Shown here piece after piece: positions 9,734 through 16,563 of a stretch of DNA of 64,000 nucleotides; position 1 is the first letter of the stretch; every line of letters starts with the position of its first letter. Made by a program: the position numbers and the translations under genes. Source of the DNA: Prevotellaceae bacterium (GTDB lineage: Bacteria > Bacteroidota > Bacteroidia > Bacteroidales > Paludibacteraceae). The DNA lies in the NCBI GenBank assembly GCA_020636675.1, contig JACJXK010000004.1, positions 66,725-130,724 on the forward strand, in the 5' to 3' direction. Under the pieces are notes generated by a model that was not told where the DNA came from, did not search any database, and saw only the letters and a program-made list of their open reading frames with translations.

Positions 9734-9768
9734 GGTTTATGACAAATAGTGCTTAAGTTTGCCACAAA

Positions 9769-10683
9769 TTATAATTTAGTTTGCAACCATGGTATGTCTA
9801 ATAGATATCCTACCATTGGCTTTATATCATCAGTCATTTTTTCTTTAAAGAATGACTGAATTTCCTCTCTAAATTCATTACCTTTATTTCCAGGCAAGTA
9901 GTAAAGAATATATTGTATTACAACGAGTGCTCCCTGCATGTTGGAATAGAAATTATCAGGAAGAGCCTTGCCTTTGAGCACTTTTTTAAACTTGGCTGCA
10001 CGTAACGACTTACAAAGGACCATGTCAAATATGGGATGACCATGAGCACAGCAATTCCGTAGCTGTCTTATTACGTCAATATAGTTGGGAAAAGTCTTAT
10101 CCTCGTTAAATCCATAGCATTCATATATCTTTTGCTTGTCCTCTGAACTTTTGATGTTCTCAATCAGTCGAATCAGGTCACCAAATGATAGATACTCAAG
10201 AGTCTTCCATGCTGGTGCGTATTTGTTGTTCTTGTGTCTCTCGGAATGGCGTTTTATTACGTCATTATTTGTAATCTCATTATTGTATTTCTTCTCAAAT
10301 TGGTTGATGTAGCTGTACATCACCACATCATTATCTGCAAACCATGTAGGGTTTTGCTTATGGATATTGGAGATAATGTATATAACCTTAGTTCTGACAT
10401 TGACTTCAATATCAGATAGGTAATTGGCTAAGATATTTCTGAGACACTTATCGAACACATATAGGTGAATACTGGTCTCAAAAAGTGAGCCAGCCTTAAA
10501 TTCATGGTTTCTTCCGGTTCTTTCCGGATATGTTTTTTCCATTGGAAACCAATAAAATCCCAATCTGTAATATCCAATGTCCATTAATGCTTCTCTTGCA
10601 AGAGCTTCATCATCTATGGTCATTCCTCTATCTTTCAGTCTCAGGATCTGTTCTTCAGTTGTCGTTGCTAATTTTATTTCCAT
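9769..10683 (-). CDS. Abi_2 family protein with HEPN ribonuclease motif
   Basis: 304 residues from the preferred ATG at 10683-10681. An open extension upstream to 10776 is rejected because the family similarity begins at MEIKLATTTEEQILRLKDRG. The N-terminal part (GYYRLGFYWFPME) and the C-terminal RQLRNCCAHGHPIFD match the Abi_2 (AbiD/AbiF) abortive-infection family, a HEPN group; RNxxAH is the HEPN R-X4-H catalytic motif of metal-independent RNases. Such proteins are linked to phage-abortive infection and toxin systems. It sits inside the decaying RHS immunity array, between an ISL3-like relic and a truncated immunity gene, so it was probably acquired horizontally. A TAnnTTTG promoter lies at 10794-10801. 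No antitoxin gene is evident next to it. Confidence 0.8.
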   Translation of the reverse strand: MEIKLATTTEEQILRLKDRGMTIDDEALAREALMDIGYYRLGFYWFPMEKTYPERTGRNHEFKAGSLFETSIHLYVFDKCLRNILANYLSDIEVNVRTKVIYIISNIHKQNPTWFADNDVVMYSYINQFEKKYNNEITNNDVIKRHSERHKNNKYAPAWKTLEYLSFGDLIRLIENIKSSEDKQKIYECYGFNEDKTFPNYIDVIRQLRNCCAHGHPIFDMVLCKSLRAAKFKKVLKGKALPDNFYSNMQGALVVIQYILYYLPGNKGNEFREEIQSFFKEKMTDDIKPMVGYLLDIPWLQTKL

Positions 10684-10793
10684 AGCAATATAATAAAACG
10701 GGAGAACATTACACAAGAATGCTCTCCCTTTCTTCGTTTTAGAGTGCCCATATGCCTTGGTTATGCACACATGCACTATATGTTTTTATGGTA

Positions 10794-10801
10794 CAAAAAT
10801 A
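10794..10801 (-). promoter_or_regulatory. -7 promoter element (TATTTTTG) for the Abi_2 gene
   Basis: CAAAAATA on the plus strand reads TATTTTTG on the minus strand, an exact TAnnTTTG match. It predicts a leader of roughly 107 nt before the chosen start at 10683. Confidence 0.45.
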
Positions 10802-10925
10802 CTGATATGTTTCGTAATTGAAGGAATTGCAGAACTTTATTTCCTTTCAAGCATGAATATTTAACATATAGAAGGTGATTTTGCGCTTCTAATAATAGGA
10901 CAAAAGTAATGTTTATGACAGATAT

Positions 10926-11161
10926 GGCTCTATGACGAATCGTGGGTAACCGAATTTAAGTTTGCCACAGACGAAGTATGCCATATCTATAAAGTTGTCG
11001 ATGTTGACAAACTCTCCTCCTCTTTGGAAATCGATTTGGATATGAAGGCTTTTGCTGCCATCTGCCCTTTGTCAAAAGAGACCTCTTTTACTTCCCAGGG
11101 TGGAAGCATTCCCAACCCCAAGTGTTTTTATTAAGTTACCCACACGATTCGTTATAGAGCC
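10926..11161 (-). mobile_element. Internally deleted ISL3-like element (236 bp) with terminal inverted repeats
   Basis: The ends are imperfect inverted repeats of about 25-27 bp: 10926-10950 beginning GGCTCTATGACGAATCGT, and 11135-11161 whose reverse complement begins GGCTCTATAACGAATCGT. GGCTCT is the usual start of ISL3-family ends. The interior, read on the minus strand, still encodes a transposase-like C-terminal peptide (GEFVNIDNFIDMAYFVCGK) whose frame continues through the left repeat to a stop at 10915-10913. A similar peptide occurs in the relic at 48148-48570. No matching target duplication was seen. It is either a MITE-like derivative or a deletion remnant; the family assignment rests on the ends and one short peptide. 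Confidence 0.5.
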
Positions 11162-11165
11162 ATTA

Positions 11166-11276
11166 TTTTACTCTATTTTTATTGTAGTATAATCCATTAA
11201 ATTCCCAATGGGTATAAATAGTCATACCATTGAGATTTTAAATTTGAAATAGTCTTATAACCAAGTGGTCTTTATT
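11166..11276 (-). pseudogene. Degraded orphan copy of the RHS toxin C-terminal tail
   Basis: Minus-strand translation begins GYKTISNLKSQWYDYL, the same peptide as in the orphan tail at 15996-16136 and close to the last 32 residues of the RHS protein. It then breaks down (YPLGI followed by a stop) where a short deletion removes the IIAGTG segment. The 3' remainder still shows the codons for GLYYN in another frame. It follows the immunity-like gene at 11281 exactly as the tail copy at 15996 follows the gene at 16137, so the two blocks come from one duplicated unit. Confidence 0.7.
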
Positions 11277-11280
11277 GACC

Positions 11281-11724
11281 CTATTCCCCCGGTGGATATA
11301 CTACCGTCCAATTCATACGTTCCAAATCTTCTAAGGTAAGCCGATACGTATGTAAAATCGGCACATACTTTCGGATTGTATCGCAGGGTGCTGATATATA
11401 TTGACTGAATTTTTCTCCGCTTAAGACTAAAAATTGGATATAGTATAAATCTCTCAAATCTGTTTCCCAATTATCAACACGAATAGGGCACTCAAGAATA
11501 AACAAAGAATCATTATCTATAAAGTTGTCAGAAGTCATATTACAAAGAAATGCTGTATCTTGATAAATGTCATATATCTTACCAAATGAAATTTGATAGC
11601 CTATTTTTTCTCCTGATTTATTACTAAATGAAATATAACGATTCTCATTCTCATCCTTATCTGGACAGGCACACAGCAACATACAAGTCACTATTGATAA
11701 TATGATTATTTTGAGATGTTTCAT
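11281..11724 (-). CDS. Immunity-like lipoprotein, copy 4
   Basis: 147 residues from the ATG at 11724-11722; upstream open frame is discarded because this start opens a lipoprotein signal (MKHLKIIILSIVTCMLLCAC, lipobox LCAC). The mature part begins with a beta-rich YISFSNKSGEKIGYQ segment, has a private middle region, and ends with the family's near-invariant tail PCDTIRKYVPILHTYRLT and ERMNWTVVYPPGE. It belongs to the set of related lipoproteins at 16137, 15540, 13476 and (truncated) 9502. By analogy with RHS loci these are probably immunity proteins acting at the cell envelope; direct evidence is only the position and the toxin-tail copies next to them. Confidence 0.7.
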   Translation of the reverse strand: MKHLKIIILSIVTCMLLCACPDKDENENRYISFSNKSGEKIGYQISFGKIYDIYQDTAFLCNMTSDNFIDNDSLFILECPIRVDNWETDLRDLYYIQFLVLSGEKFSQYISAPCDTIRKYVPILHTYRLTLEDLERMNWTVVYPPGE

Positions 11725-11869
11725 GTTTGTTCGATTTTTTTTAGTTTCTTGTGTGCTGTTTGCTTGCTGCGTGCATCGTATGTTTCTCATTGCACTTGTC
11801 AGCCCAACTGACACCCGTTCGAACTTGCTCGCTTGGTTTACAAGAAACCGTTTGTTAGGGGCTGGTTTA

Positions 11870-12826
11870 TCATTTAATCTTTCGGTATTTAGTTTTTATT
11901 TTGTCTCCTTCCTTCTCGAAAAGGCCAAGTTCTATTCCTTTTTTAAGGTCACGGCTTGCTGTCGCAGTTGATATTTCTTTAAACATAGACATATAGTCTT
12001 TTCGAGAAAATTCATTCTCGCCATTTGCTACAAAGTATTCAATCCGGTCTATGTCTTTTAAAATTCGTCCTTTATAGTCGAGTAGCTCTTCAAGCGATTG
12101 GTTAATTGTTTGAAGCATAAATTCGATAAAAATCGTAGATTCTCCTTGTTTGTCGCTTAGAGCCAGTGCATTATAATAGGATTCTTGATTCTGACTTATC
12201 AATGTTTCAAAAGGCAGAAACTCGAATACAGGATATTTTTCCAAAAGAATCACACTTTGCCACAATCTCCCCATTCGTCCATTCCCATCTAAGAAAGGGT
12301 GAATAAACTCCATCTCATAATGAAAAACACAACTTTTTATTAAAGGGATTTCATCTTCGTTTTTCAGATATTCAAATAAACCTCTCATTAAAAAAGGAAC
12401 ATTGTCGTAGGGTGGGGCAATATGTGCAATTACATTTCCCTTAGCAATGCCAACTTCTTTTCTCCTGTAATTTCCCGGATTTTCAACGAGTCCACAAAGC
12501 AACCTTTTGTGTGCAGATAGGAAACTCTTTTCTGAATAATATTTTAGGTCTGATATTTTGTCGTAAACTTCAATTGCATTTTTTACTTCAATAATATCTT
12601 TTTGTGGACCAATAACTCTCTTATTTTTAATTATTGCTGTAATTTGCTCCTCTGTTAAAGTATTTCCCTCAATCTGTAATGACGAATGAATTGTCCTTAT
12701 TTTGTTCTGTTTTCTTAATTGAGGATTCTGCTTATCTAAATATTTAGCGTTTATCTCTCCTATTTTCTCAGAAATGGAAGTGATTAAATTTAGAGTCTCT
12801 GGTGTTATTTTGTATGGTGGTTTCAT
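11870..12826 (-). CDS. Fic family protein (AMPylation-type), class II architecture
   Basis: 318 residues from the ATG at 12826-12824. An upstream open extension is rejected because an exact TAnnTTTG promoter (12854-12861) lies inside it. The Fic core motif HPFLDGNGRMGRLW is complete (HPFx2GNGRx2R), so transferase activity is plausible. The N-terminal SSLQIEGN fits the (S/T)xxxE(G/N) inhibitory helix that in class II Fic proteins masks the ATP site. The C-terminal about 60 residues (SRKDYMSMFKEISTATASRD, KGIELGLFEKEG) look like a winged-helix DNA-binding domain, as in many stand-alone Fic regulators. The target is unknown. It lies as a cargo gene between two immunity-like lipoproteins and next to a foldable inverted repeat at 12891-13021. 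Confidence 0.9.
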   Translation of the reverse strand: MKPPYKITPETLNLITSISEKIGEINAKYLDKQNPQLRKQNKIRTIHSSLQIEGNTLTEEQITAIIKNKRVIGPQKDIIEVKNAIEVYDKISDLKYYSEKSFLSAHKRLLCGLVENPGNYRRKEVGIAKGNVIAHIAPPYDNVPFLMRGLFEYLKNEDEIPLIKSCVFHYEMEFIHPFLDGNGRMGRLWQSVILLEKYPVFEFLPFETLISQNQESYYNALALSDKQGESTIFIEFMLQTINQSLEELLDYKGRILKDIDRIEYFVANGENEFSRKDYMSMFKEISTATASRDLKKGIELGLFEKEGDKIKTKYRKIK

Positions 12827-12853
12827 AATGTCGATAGTATCATTTGATAGTAT

Positions 12854-12861
12854 CAAAGGTA
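12854..12861 (-). promoter_or_regulatory. -7 promoter element (TACCTTTG) for fic
   Basis: CAAAGGTA on the plus strand is TACCTTTG on the minus strand, an exact TAnnTTTG match. It would place the transcript start near 12850, about 24 nt before the chosen fic start codon. Confidence 0.5.
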
Positions 12862-12890
12862 GTGTATATTTCTTAATCAGCCAAATTACC

Positions 12891-13021
12891 GCTAACGGTT
12901 TGCGGCTTGGCGTTCGGGCGGAATTTTGGCACAAAAGTTCAATCGAAGAACTGCACTTGAACCTACCACAAAACTGTCATACGAAGAACTGAACCGCCAC
13001 TCTTGCCAAACTGCAGTTAGC
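12891..13021. repeat. Imperfect long inverted repeat, attC-like in shape
   Basis: The segment opens with GCTAACGGTTTGCGGCTTGG and closes with CTTGCCAAACTGCAGTTAGC. GCTAAC/GTTAGC are perfect complements and the adjoining TTTGC/GCAAA-type and TTGGC/GCCAA blocks also pair, leaving a loop of about 80 bp. The outer elements recall integron attC sites (RYYYAAC and GTTRRRY), but the fit to that consensus is not exact. It sits immediately upstream of the fic transcript, beside a gene that looks like cargo. Could be a recombination site, a dispersed Bacteroidota hairpin repeat, or a relic. Confidence 0.35.
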
Positions 13022-13079
13022 ACCAGTAGTTCTCATTTACCGTTAGTTAGTTCGTCCATTTTTTTCGCAAGCCTTGCCT

Positions 13080-13235
13080 TTACTCTTGGTTTTTTTCTCC
13101 TGCAAGTCTGTCTAAACACAACTGACAAAGTCCAAGTGCTTTGTCATTAAGTTGCCACTGAACGTAAATGTCTGCGATGCTTTCTATTGGTTTTATTTCT
13201 TTGCCAATATACAATTTGATAAAAAGTTCAAGCAT
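13080..13235 (-). CDS. Small hypothetical protein, 51 aa, possibly a gene remnant
   Basis: An open frame from the ATG at 13235-13233 to the TAA at 13082-13080 encodes MLELFIKLYIGKEIKPIESI followed by a Trp/Cys-containing helix-like stretch and a charged end. Composition looks protein-like rather than random. No family was recognised. It is squeezed between the IS1595 remnant and the foldable repeat, so it may be the 3' piece of a larger lost gene. Confidence 0.3.
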   Translation of the reverse strand: MLELFIKLYIGKEIKPIESIADIYVQWQLNDKALGLCQLCLDRLAGEKNQE

Positions 13236-13456
13236 TTACTCGCTGGTTTTCCGCATTCATGCCGAAACACAGGCACACAGGAGGATGCTGCCAACAGACG
13301 GTCAAACAGGTCAGTAAAATATCTACGGTTGAACTTATAGCAGAATTCATCCAGATAGAACTGCATGAACTTGCGTTTCACCTCGTCATGCACTCTTTCT
13401 ATGCTTTTCTTGCACCTGCCGGCAACCACGTGTATCCATGGCAACTTTTTTGTCAC
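13193..13456 (-). pseudogene. IS1595 (ISXO2-like) transposase C-terminal remnant
   Basis: The minus-strand peptide runs WIHVVAGRCKKSIERVHDEV and then RKFMQFYLDEFCYKFNRRYF and DLFDRLLAASS. The FCYKFNRR and DRLL pattern is the typical C-terminus of IS1595-group ISXO2-like transposases. The N-terminal zinc ribbon and most of the DDE core are absent, and homology begins abruptly near 13440, so the element is dead. Its 5' end abuts the 3' end of the immunity-like gene at 13476, suggesting the IS entered or recombined at that gene boundary. Confidence 0.65.
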
Positions 13457-13475
13457 GACCTCCCTTGTTCACAAT

Positions 13476-13895
13476 CTATTCCTCCGGTGAATATACTACC
13501 GTCCAATTCATACGTTCCAAATCTTCTAAGGTAAGCCGATACGTGTGTAAAACCGGCACATACTTTCGGATTGTATCGCAGGGTGCTGATATATATTGGT
13601 CAAAAGTTTCGGCATCCATTAGCAATAGTTGTATGTAATAACCATCTAGTTCTTGTTCCCAAGAGTGCCGTATCTTTTCAAATTCATATGTTGAATCTTT
13701 ATTGATGATTCTATTAACTCTCTGACAATCATATTGTTCATATTCTTCTCCGATTTTAATAATTTGAGGTTGGCATAAAATTGTTTTTTCGGACTTATTA
13801 ACTATAGTAATAGAATAATGTCCATCCTTATCTGGACAAGCACACAGCAACATACAAGCTGCTATTGATAGTATGATTATTTTGAGATATTTCAT
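13476..13895 (-). CDS. Immunity-like lipoprotein, copy 3
   Basis: 139 residues with lipoprotein signal (MKYLKIIILSIAACMLLCAC). The N-terminal beta segment YSITIVNKSEKTI parallels the other copies; the middle (about residues 45-95, IKIGEEYEQYDCQRVNRIIN) is private to this copy; the end is the shared PCDTIRKYVPVLHTYRLT and ERMNWTVVYSPEE. It lies downstream of the IS110 insertion that separates it from copy 2. The shared tail is almost identical at DNA level to copies 1 and 4, while the middles are not, which points to recombination at the conserved ends. Role as envelope immunity protein is inference. Confidence 0.7.
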   Translation of the reverse strand: MKYLKIIILSIAACMLLCACPDKDGHYSITIVNKSEKTILCQPQIIKIGEEYEQYDCQRVNRIINKDSTYEFEKIRHSWEQELDGYYIQLLLMDAETFDQYISAPCDTIRKYVPVLHTYRLTLEDLERMNWTVVYSPEE

Positions 13896-14154
13896 TCGAA
13901 AATAATTTAGTTGTGGAGTGCTGATTTACAGCACCTCTTGTTTATAATTCTTTTTTAGACACATTAAAAGATTAGCATGCGGCTTTTGACTACATGCGAC
14001 TATTGGCGTGGCTTTTTTGTTTGAAAACGACCGGATGGTCAGGAAATTTCATTCGCGTGCTCAAAGCAACAATCTTTGCCTCTCAGTCGTTTAGGCCAGT
14101 TTCATATTCGGGCTTGATGTCCCAGTAAAAATCGGCCTTAGGATTCATGCGCCC

Positions 14155-15407
14155 TTATGCGCTTTGTGTCTCGGGCGAATCCTCTCCGAGTAGTTTATCC
14201 AGTTGTTCCTTATGATACTTTATCTGTGCGTCCTTGCGTTTAGAACCCATGTAATCCTCTCCTAATTCCACATAGGATGTGCCGTCTTTGAGCATGTGGT
14301 AAACCACCTTTAGCATTTCTGCGGCAATTGCGACCAATGCGCGTTTCTTTCCTCGTCTTGCGGCAAGTTTCCTGTATCGGGCGGAGAAGTAGGTGTTCTT
14401 TGTTCGTGTCGCACACCACGCACATTCTGTCATTATGGCTTTCGTCGCCTTGTTGCCGTGGTTGGTGTGTGAACTTTTTTTTTACCTGCGCTCTCGTTGT
14501 TGCCCGGAGCCAGACCCGCCCATGAAGTCAGGTGCTCGGCGGTAGGAAACACTTCCATGTCAACGCCGATTTCAGCCAACAGCTCGCGTATAGCCTTAGT
14601 GTCCATTCCTGGAATCTCACAAAGTTGTTTCATCTCATCATCGATAGGCTGCATCCTGCGCTCTATCTCCTTGTCGAGATGCTCTATTTCCGACTCGATG
14701 CTCTTGATGCTCGTGCGTATGGCACGTATCATGAACTTGTGATGTTCCGTGAAACAGCCCTCTACCGCAAGGGAAATCTCCTCCTGGGTGCTCTTCAGTC
14801 GCCAATGTGTGCACATCTCTGCTAGTTTGACGGGATCGGTCTCTCCGGATATGACGGCATCTATGACAGCCGTGCAAGTCTTGCCTCGGATATTGGAGAA
14901 CACACTCGACAACTTCAGATTGGCATCCTCGAAGATACGTATCATCCGGTTATGTTCCGAGGCTTGTTGCTGGACGAGTTTACGGCGATAGCGGGTGAGG
15001 TCCCGGAGGTCGCGCTGCTCTCGTCCGGGCACAAAACTGCCTTTCAGAAGTCCGGCACGAAGCAGCTTGCATATCCATGCTGAATCCTTCTTGTCTGTCT
15101 TGTGGCCGGGTACATACTTGATGTGGCGGGCGTTAACGACCATAATCGTGAAACCGCCTGGCTCAAGGATGTTCATCACGGGTTTCCAATAAACGCCGGT
15201 ACTCTCCATTGCCACGTGGGTAACGCCTAGCGCCAATAGCCATTCTTTCAATTCTGTCAATGATCTCGTTGTCGAATGGAACGTGCGAGTCTCCGACTCT
15301 ATGCCTGTCCCACTGACGGTTGCCACGATTTCCTTCTTGTGAACGTCAAGACCGCATCCGCGCTCTACAACTTCTTCGAAGGTGACCGCTTGATTCTGTT
15401 TAGCCAT
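14155..15407 (-). pseudogene. IS110-family transposase, frameshifted at an A9 run
   Basis: The first 324 codons (15407-14433) give an IS110 N-terminal DEDD nuclease-like domain: GLDVHKKE, AMESTGVYW, and HKTDKKDSAWICKLLRAGLL, followed by the coiled region and the second domain (IPGMDTKAIRELLAEIG, SWAGLAPGNNESAGKKK). The frame then ends in VHTPTTATRRRKP and a stop. The expected C-terminus (TNHGNKATKAIMTECAWCA, RTKNTYFSARYRKLAARRGK) continues in the -1 frame down to 14155. The switch is at nine consecutive A residues (T9 on the plus strand, 14475-14483); one extra A would restore a single frame. This is either a disabling indel, slippage-tolerant expression, or a base-calling error in a homopolymer. 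An exact TAnnTTTG element (15435-15442) sits just upstream. Confidence 0.75.
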
Positions 15408-15434
15408 GATAAGTAATGTTTAAGGGTTAAGTGG

Positions 15435-15442
15435 CAAATATA
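15435..15442 (-). promoter_or_regulatory. -7 promoter element (TATATTTG) of the IS110 transposase
   Basis: CAAATATA on the plus strand is TATATTTG on the minus strand, an exact TAnnTTTG match 28 bp upstream of the transposase ATG. Confidence 0.45.
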
Positions 15443-15539
15443 GCCAAAAATCCCTTTTCATTCCCTTTGGCGAAAGCCAGTCATGTACGTTTCATATTTC
15501 ATATTTATTCAATTTTTTCTGTCGTTGTACTTTCATAAT

Positions 15540-15989
15540 CTATTCCTCTGGTGAATATACTACCGTCCAATTCATACGTTCCAAATCTTCTAATTTCAAC
15601 TGATAACGGTACAAAACGGGAATAGTGTAATTAGTTTCCTCACAAGATACTCCATAATCCCTATATTCATCATAAGTTTCTGCATCAAATATCAAAAATT
15701 GAATGTATGGTATAGCATTAAAGTCATTCTCCCATGATTCTCCTCTATCTGAATTTGAACATTCAAATTGGCGGTTTGAACCTTGTTCTATAATAGGAGC
15801 AGGTAATCTACAATGCCAGAAAGTATCTGCTTTGTTAATGGAGATACTCCATACCGTCTGAATTCTAATCTTACTGTTAGAATTATTGACAATGGTAATG
15901 TATTTATGACCCGTCTCATCATCATTTGAAGGACAAGCCGAACTTATTAATGTCAACGAAATCAGTAAAAGAATCTTTATAGTTTTCAT
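15540..15989 (-). CDS. Immunity-like lipoprotein, copy 2 (most divergent)
   Basis: 149 residues with lipoprotein signal (MKTIKILLLISLTLISSAC). The mature N-terminus has the family beta segment KYITIVNNSNSKIRIQ, then a private middle (ISINKADTFWHCRLPAPIIE), an IPYIQFLIFDAETYDEY segment shared in part with copies 3 and 4, and the tail ERMNWTVVYSPEE. Its version of the preceding block is diverged (NYTIPVLYRYQLKLEDL instead of RKYVPILHTYRLTLEDL). It directly follows the orphan toxin-tail copy (15996-16136) with only a few bases between, the classic orphan toxin-tail plus immunity gene arrangement. Confidence 0.7.
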   Translation of the reverse strand: MKTIKILLLISLTLISSACPSNDDETGHKYITIVNNSNSKIRIQTVWSISINKADTFWHCRLPAPIIEQGSNRQFECSNSDRGESWENDFNAIPYIQFLIFDAETYDEYRDYGVSCEETNYTIPVLYRYQLKLEDLERMNWTVVYSPEE

Positions 15990-15995
15990 GATTTA

Positions 15996-16136
15996 CTAAT
16001 ATTGTGATTTTACTCTATGGTTATTATAATATAATCCATTACCTGTTCCTGCTATAATTCCTAAAGGATCTAAATAGTCATACCATTGAGATTTTAAATT
16101 TGAAATAGTCTTATAACCAAGTGGTTTTTATTAACC
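15996..16136 (-). pseudogene. Orphan copy of the RHS toxin C-terminal tail
   Basis: Minus-strand translation after an in-frame stop reads KPLGYKTISNLKSQWYDYLD then PLGIIAGTGNGLYYNNHRVK and SQY before the stop at 15998-15996. From LKSQWYDYLD onward it is almost identical to the last ~30 residues of the intact RHS protein (16564-22665), except for one N for K and three extra residues. There is no start codon or RHS core, so it can only work if recombined onto the full-length gene. It links immunity copy 1 (ends 16137) to copy 2 (starts 15989). Confidence 0.8.
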
Positions 16137-16559
16137 CTATTCCTCCGGTGGATATACTACCGTCCAATTCATACGTTGCAAATCTTCTAAGGTAAGCCGA
16201 TACGTATGTAAAATCGGCACATACTTTCGGATTGTATCGCAGGGTTGCTGCCAATATTCCTCATATAGTTCACCGTCTAATATAAATACTGTTAGTGATT
16301 TCAAATAACTGTTCCAACTTGAATAAGTATCGCCATTGTCGAGTTTAAATGTCGAATTGCTTTTCACCGAGATAAGAATAGTTGTGCCTATATCAGAACA
16401 ATAAAATATTTCGTCTTGTTTATTTACGTTAACTTGAAAAGCAATAGTTTTATCTGATTTGTTTGTTATGTAGATGAAATCTTGCTCCGTTTTATCTGGA
16501 CAAGCACACAGCAACATACAAGTTGCAATCAATAATATGATTATTTTAATCTGTTTCAT
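16137..16559 (-). CDS. Immunity-like lipoprotein, copy 1 (cognate position)
   Basis: 140 residues with lipoprotein signal (MKQIKIIILLIATCMLLCAC). The mature part has IYITNKSDKTIAFQVNVNK, a middle unique to this copy and its truncated duplicate at 9502 (DNGDTYSSWNSYLKSLTVFI), and the shared end PCDTIRKYVPILHTYRLT plus QRMNWTVVYPPEE. The ATG lies only 4 bp after the stop of the RHS gene, so it is almost certainly co-transcribed and is the best candidate for the cognate immunity protein of the metallopeptidase-type toxin tail. A small envelope lipoprotein would suit neutralising a toxin arriving in the periplasm, but no activity can be shown from sequence. Confidence 0.75.
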   Translation of the reverse strand: MKQIKIIILLIATCMLLCACPDKTEQDFIYITNKSDKTIAFQVNVNKQDEIFYCSDIGTTILISVKSNSTFKLDNGDTYSSWNSYLKSLTVFILDGELYEEYWQQPCDTIRKYVPILHTYRLTLEDLQRMNWTVVYPPEE

Positions 16560-16563
16560 AAAT

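Larger units (their letters stand above)
13896..15539 (-). mobile_element. IS110-family insertion between immunity-like genes (ends not defined)
   Basis: The IS110 reading frame is flanked by about 130 bp (15408-15539) upstream and about 260 bp (13896-14154) downstream with no gene. IS110 elements typically lack terminal inverted repeats and carry a bridge/seeker RNA in a non-coding end, so the true boundaries cannot be fixed by eye and these coordinates are outer limits. The insertion separates immunity copies 2 and 3. In the downstream stretch TAGCATGCGGCTTTTGACTA and TACATGCGACTATTGGCGTG show repeated CATGCG blocks that could be part of a structured RNA. Confidence 0.5.

Noticed and set aside
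10801..10925. Gene or RNA upstream of the Abi_2 promoter
   Set aside because: Only short AT-rich sequence; another TAnnTTTG-like match (10901-10908) has no gene behind it except across the ISL3-like border, so it was not called.
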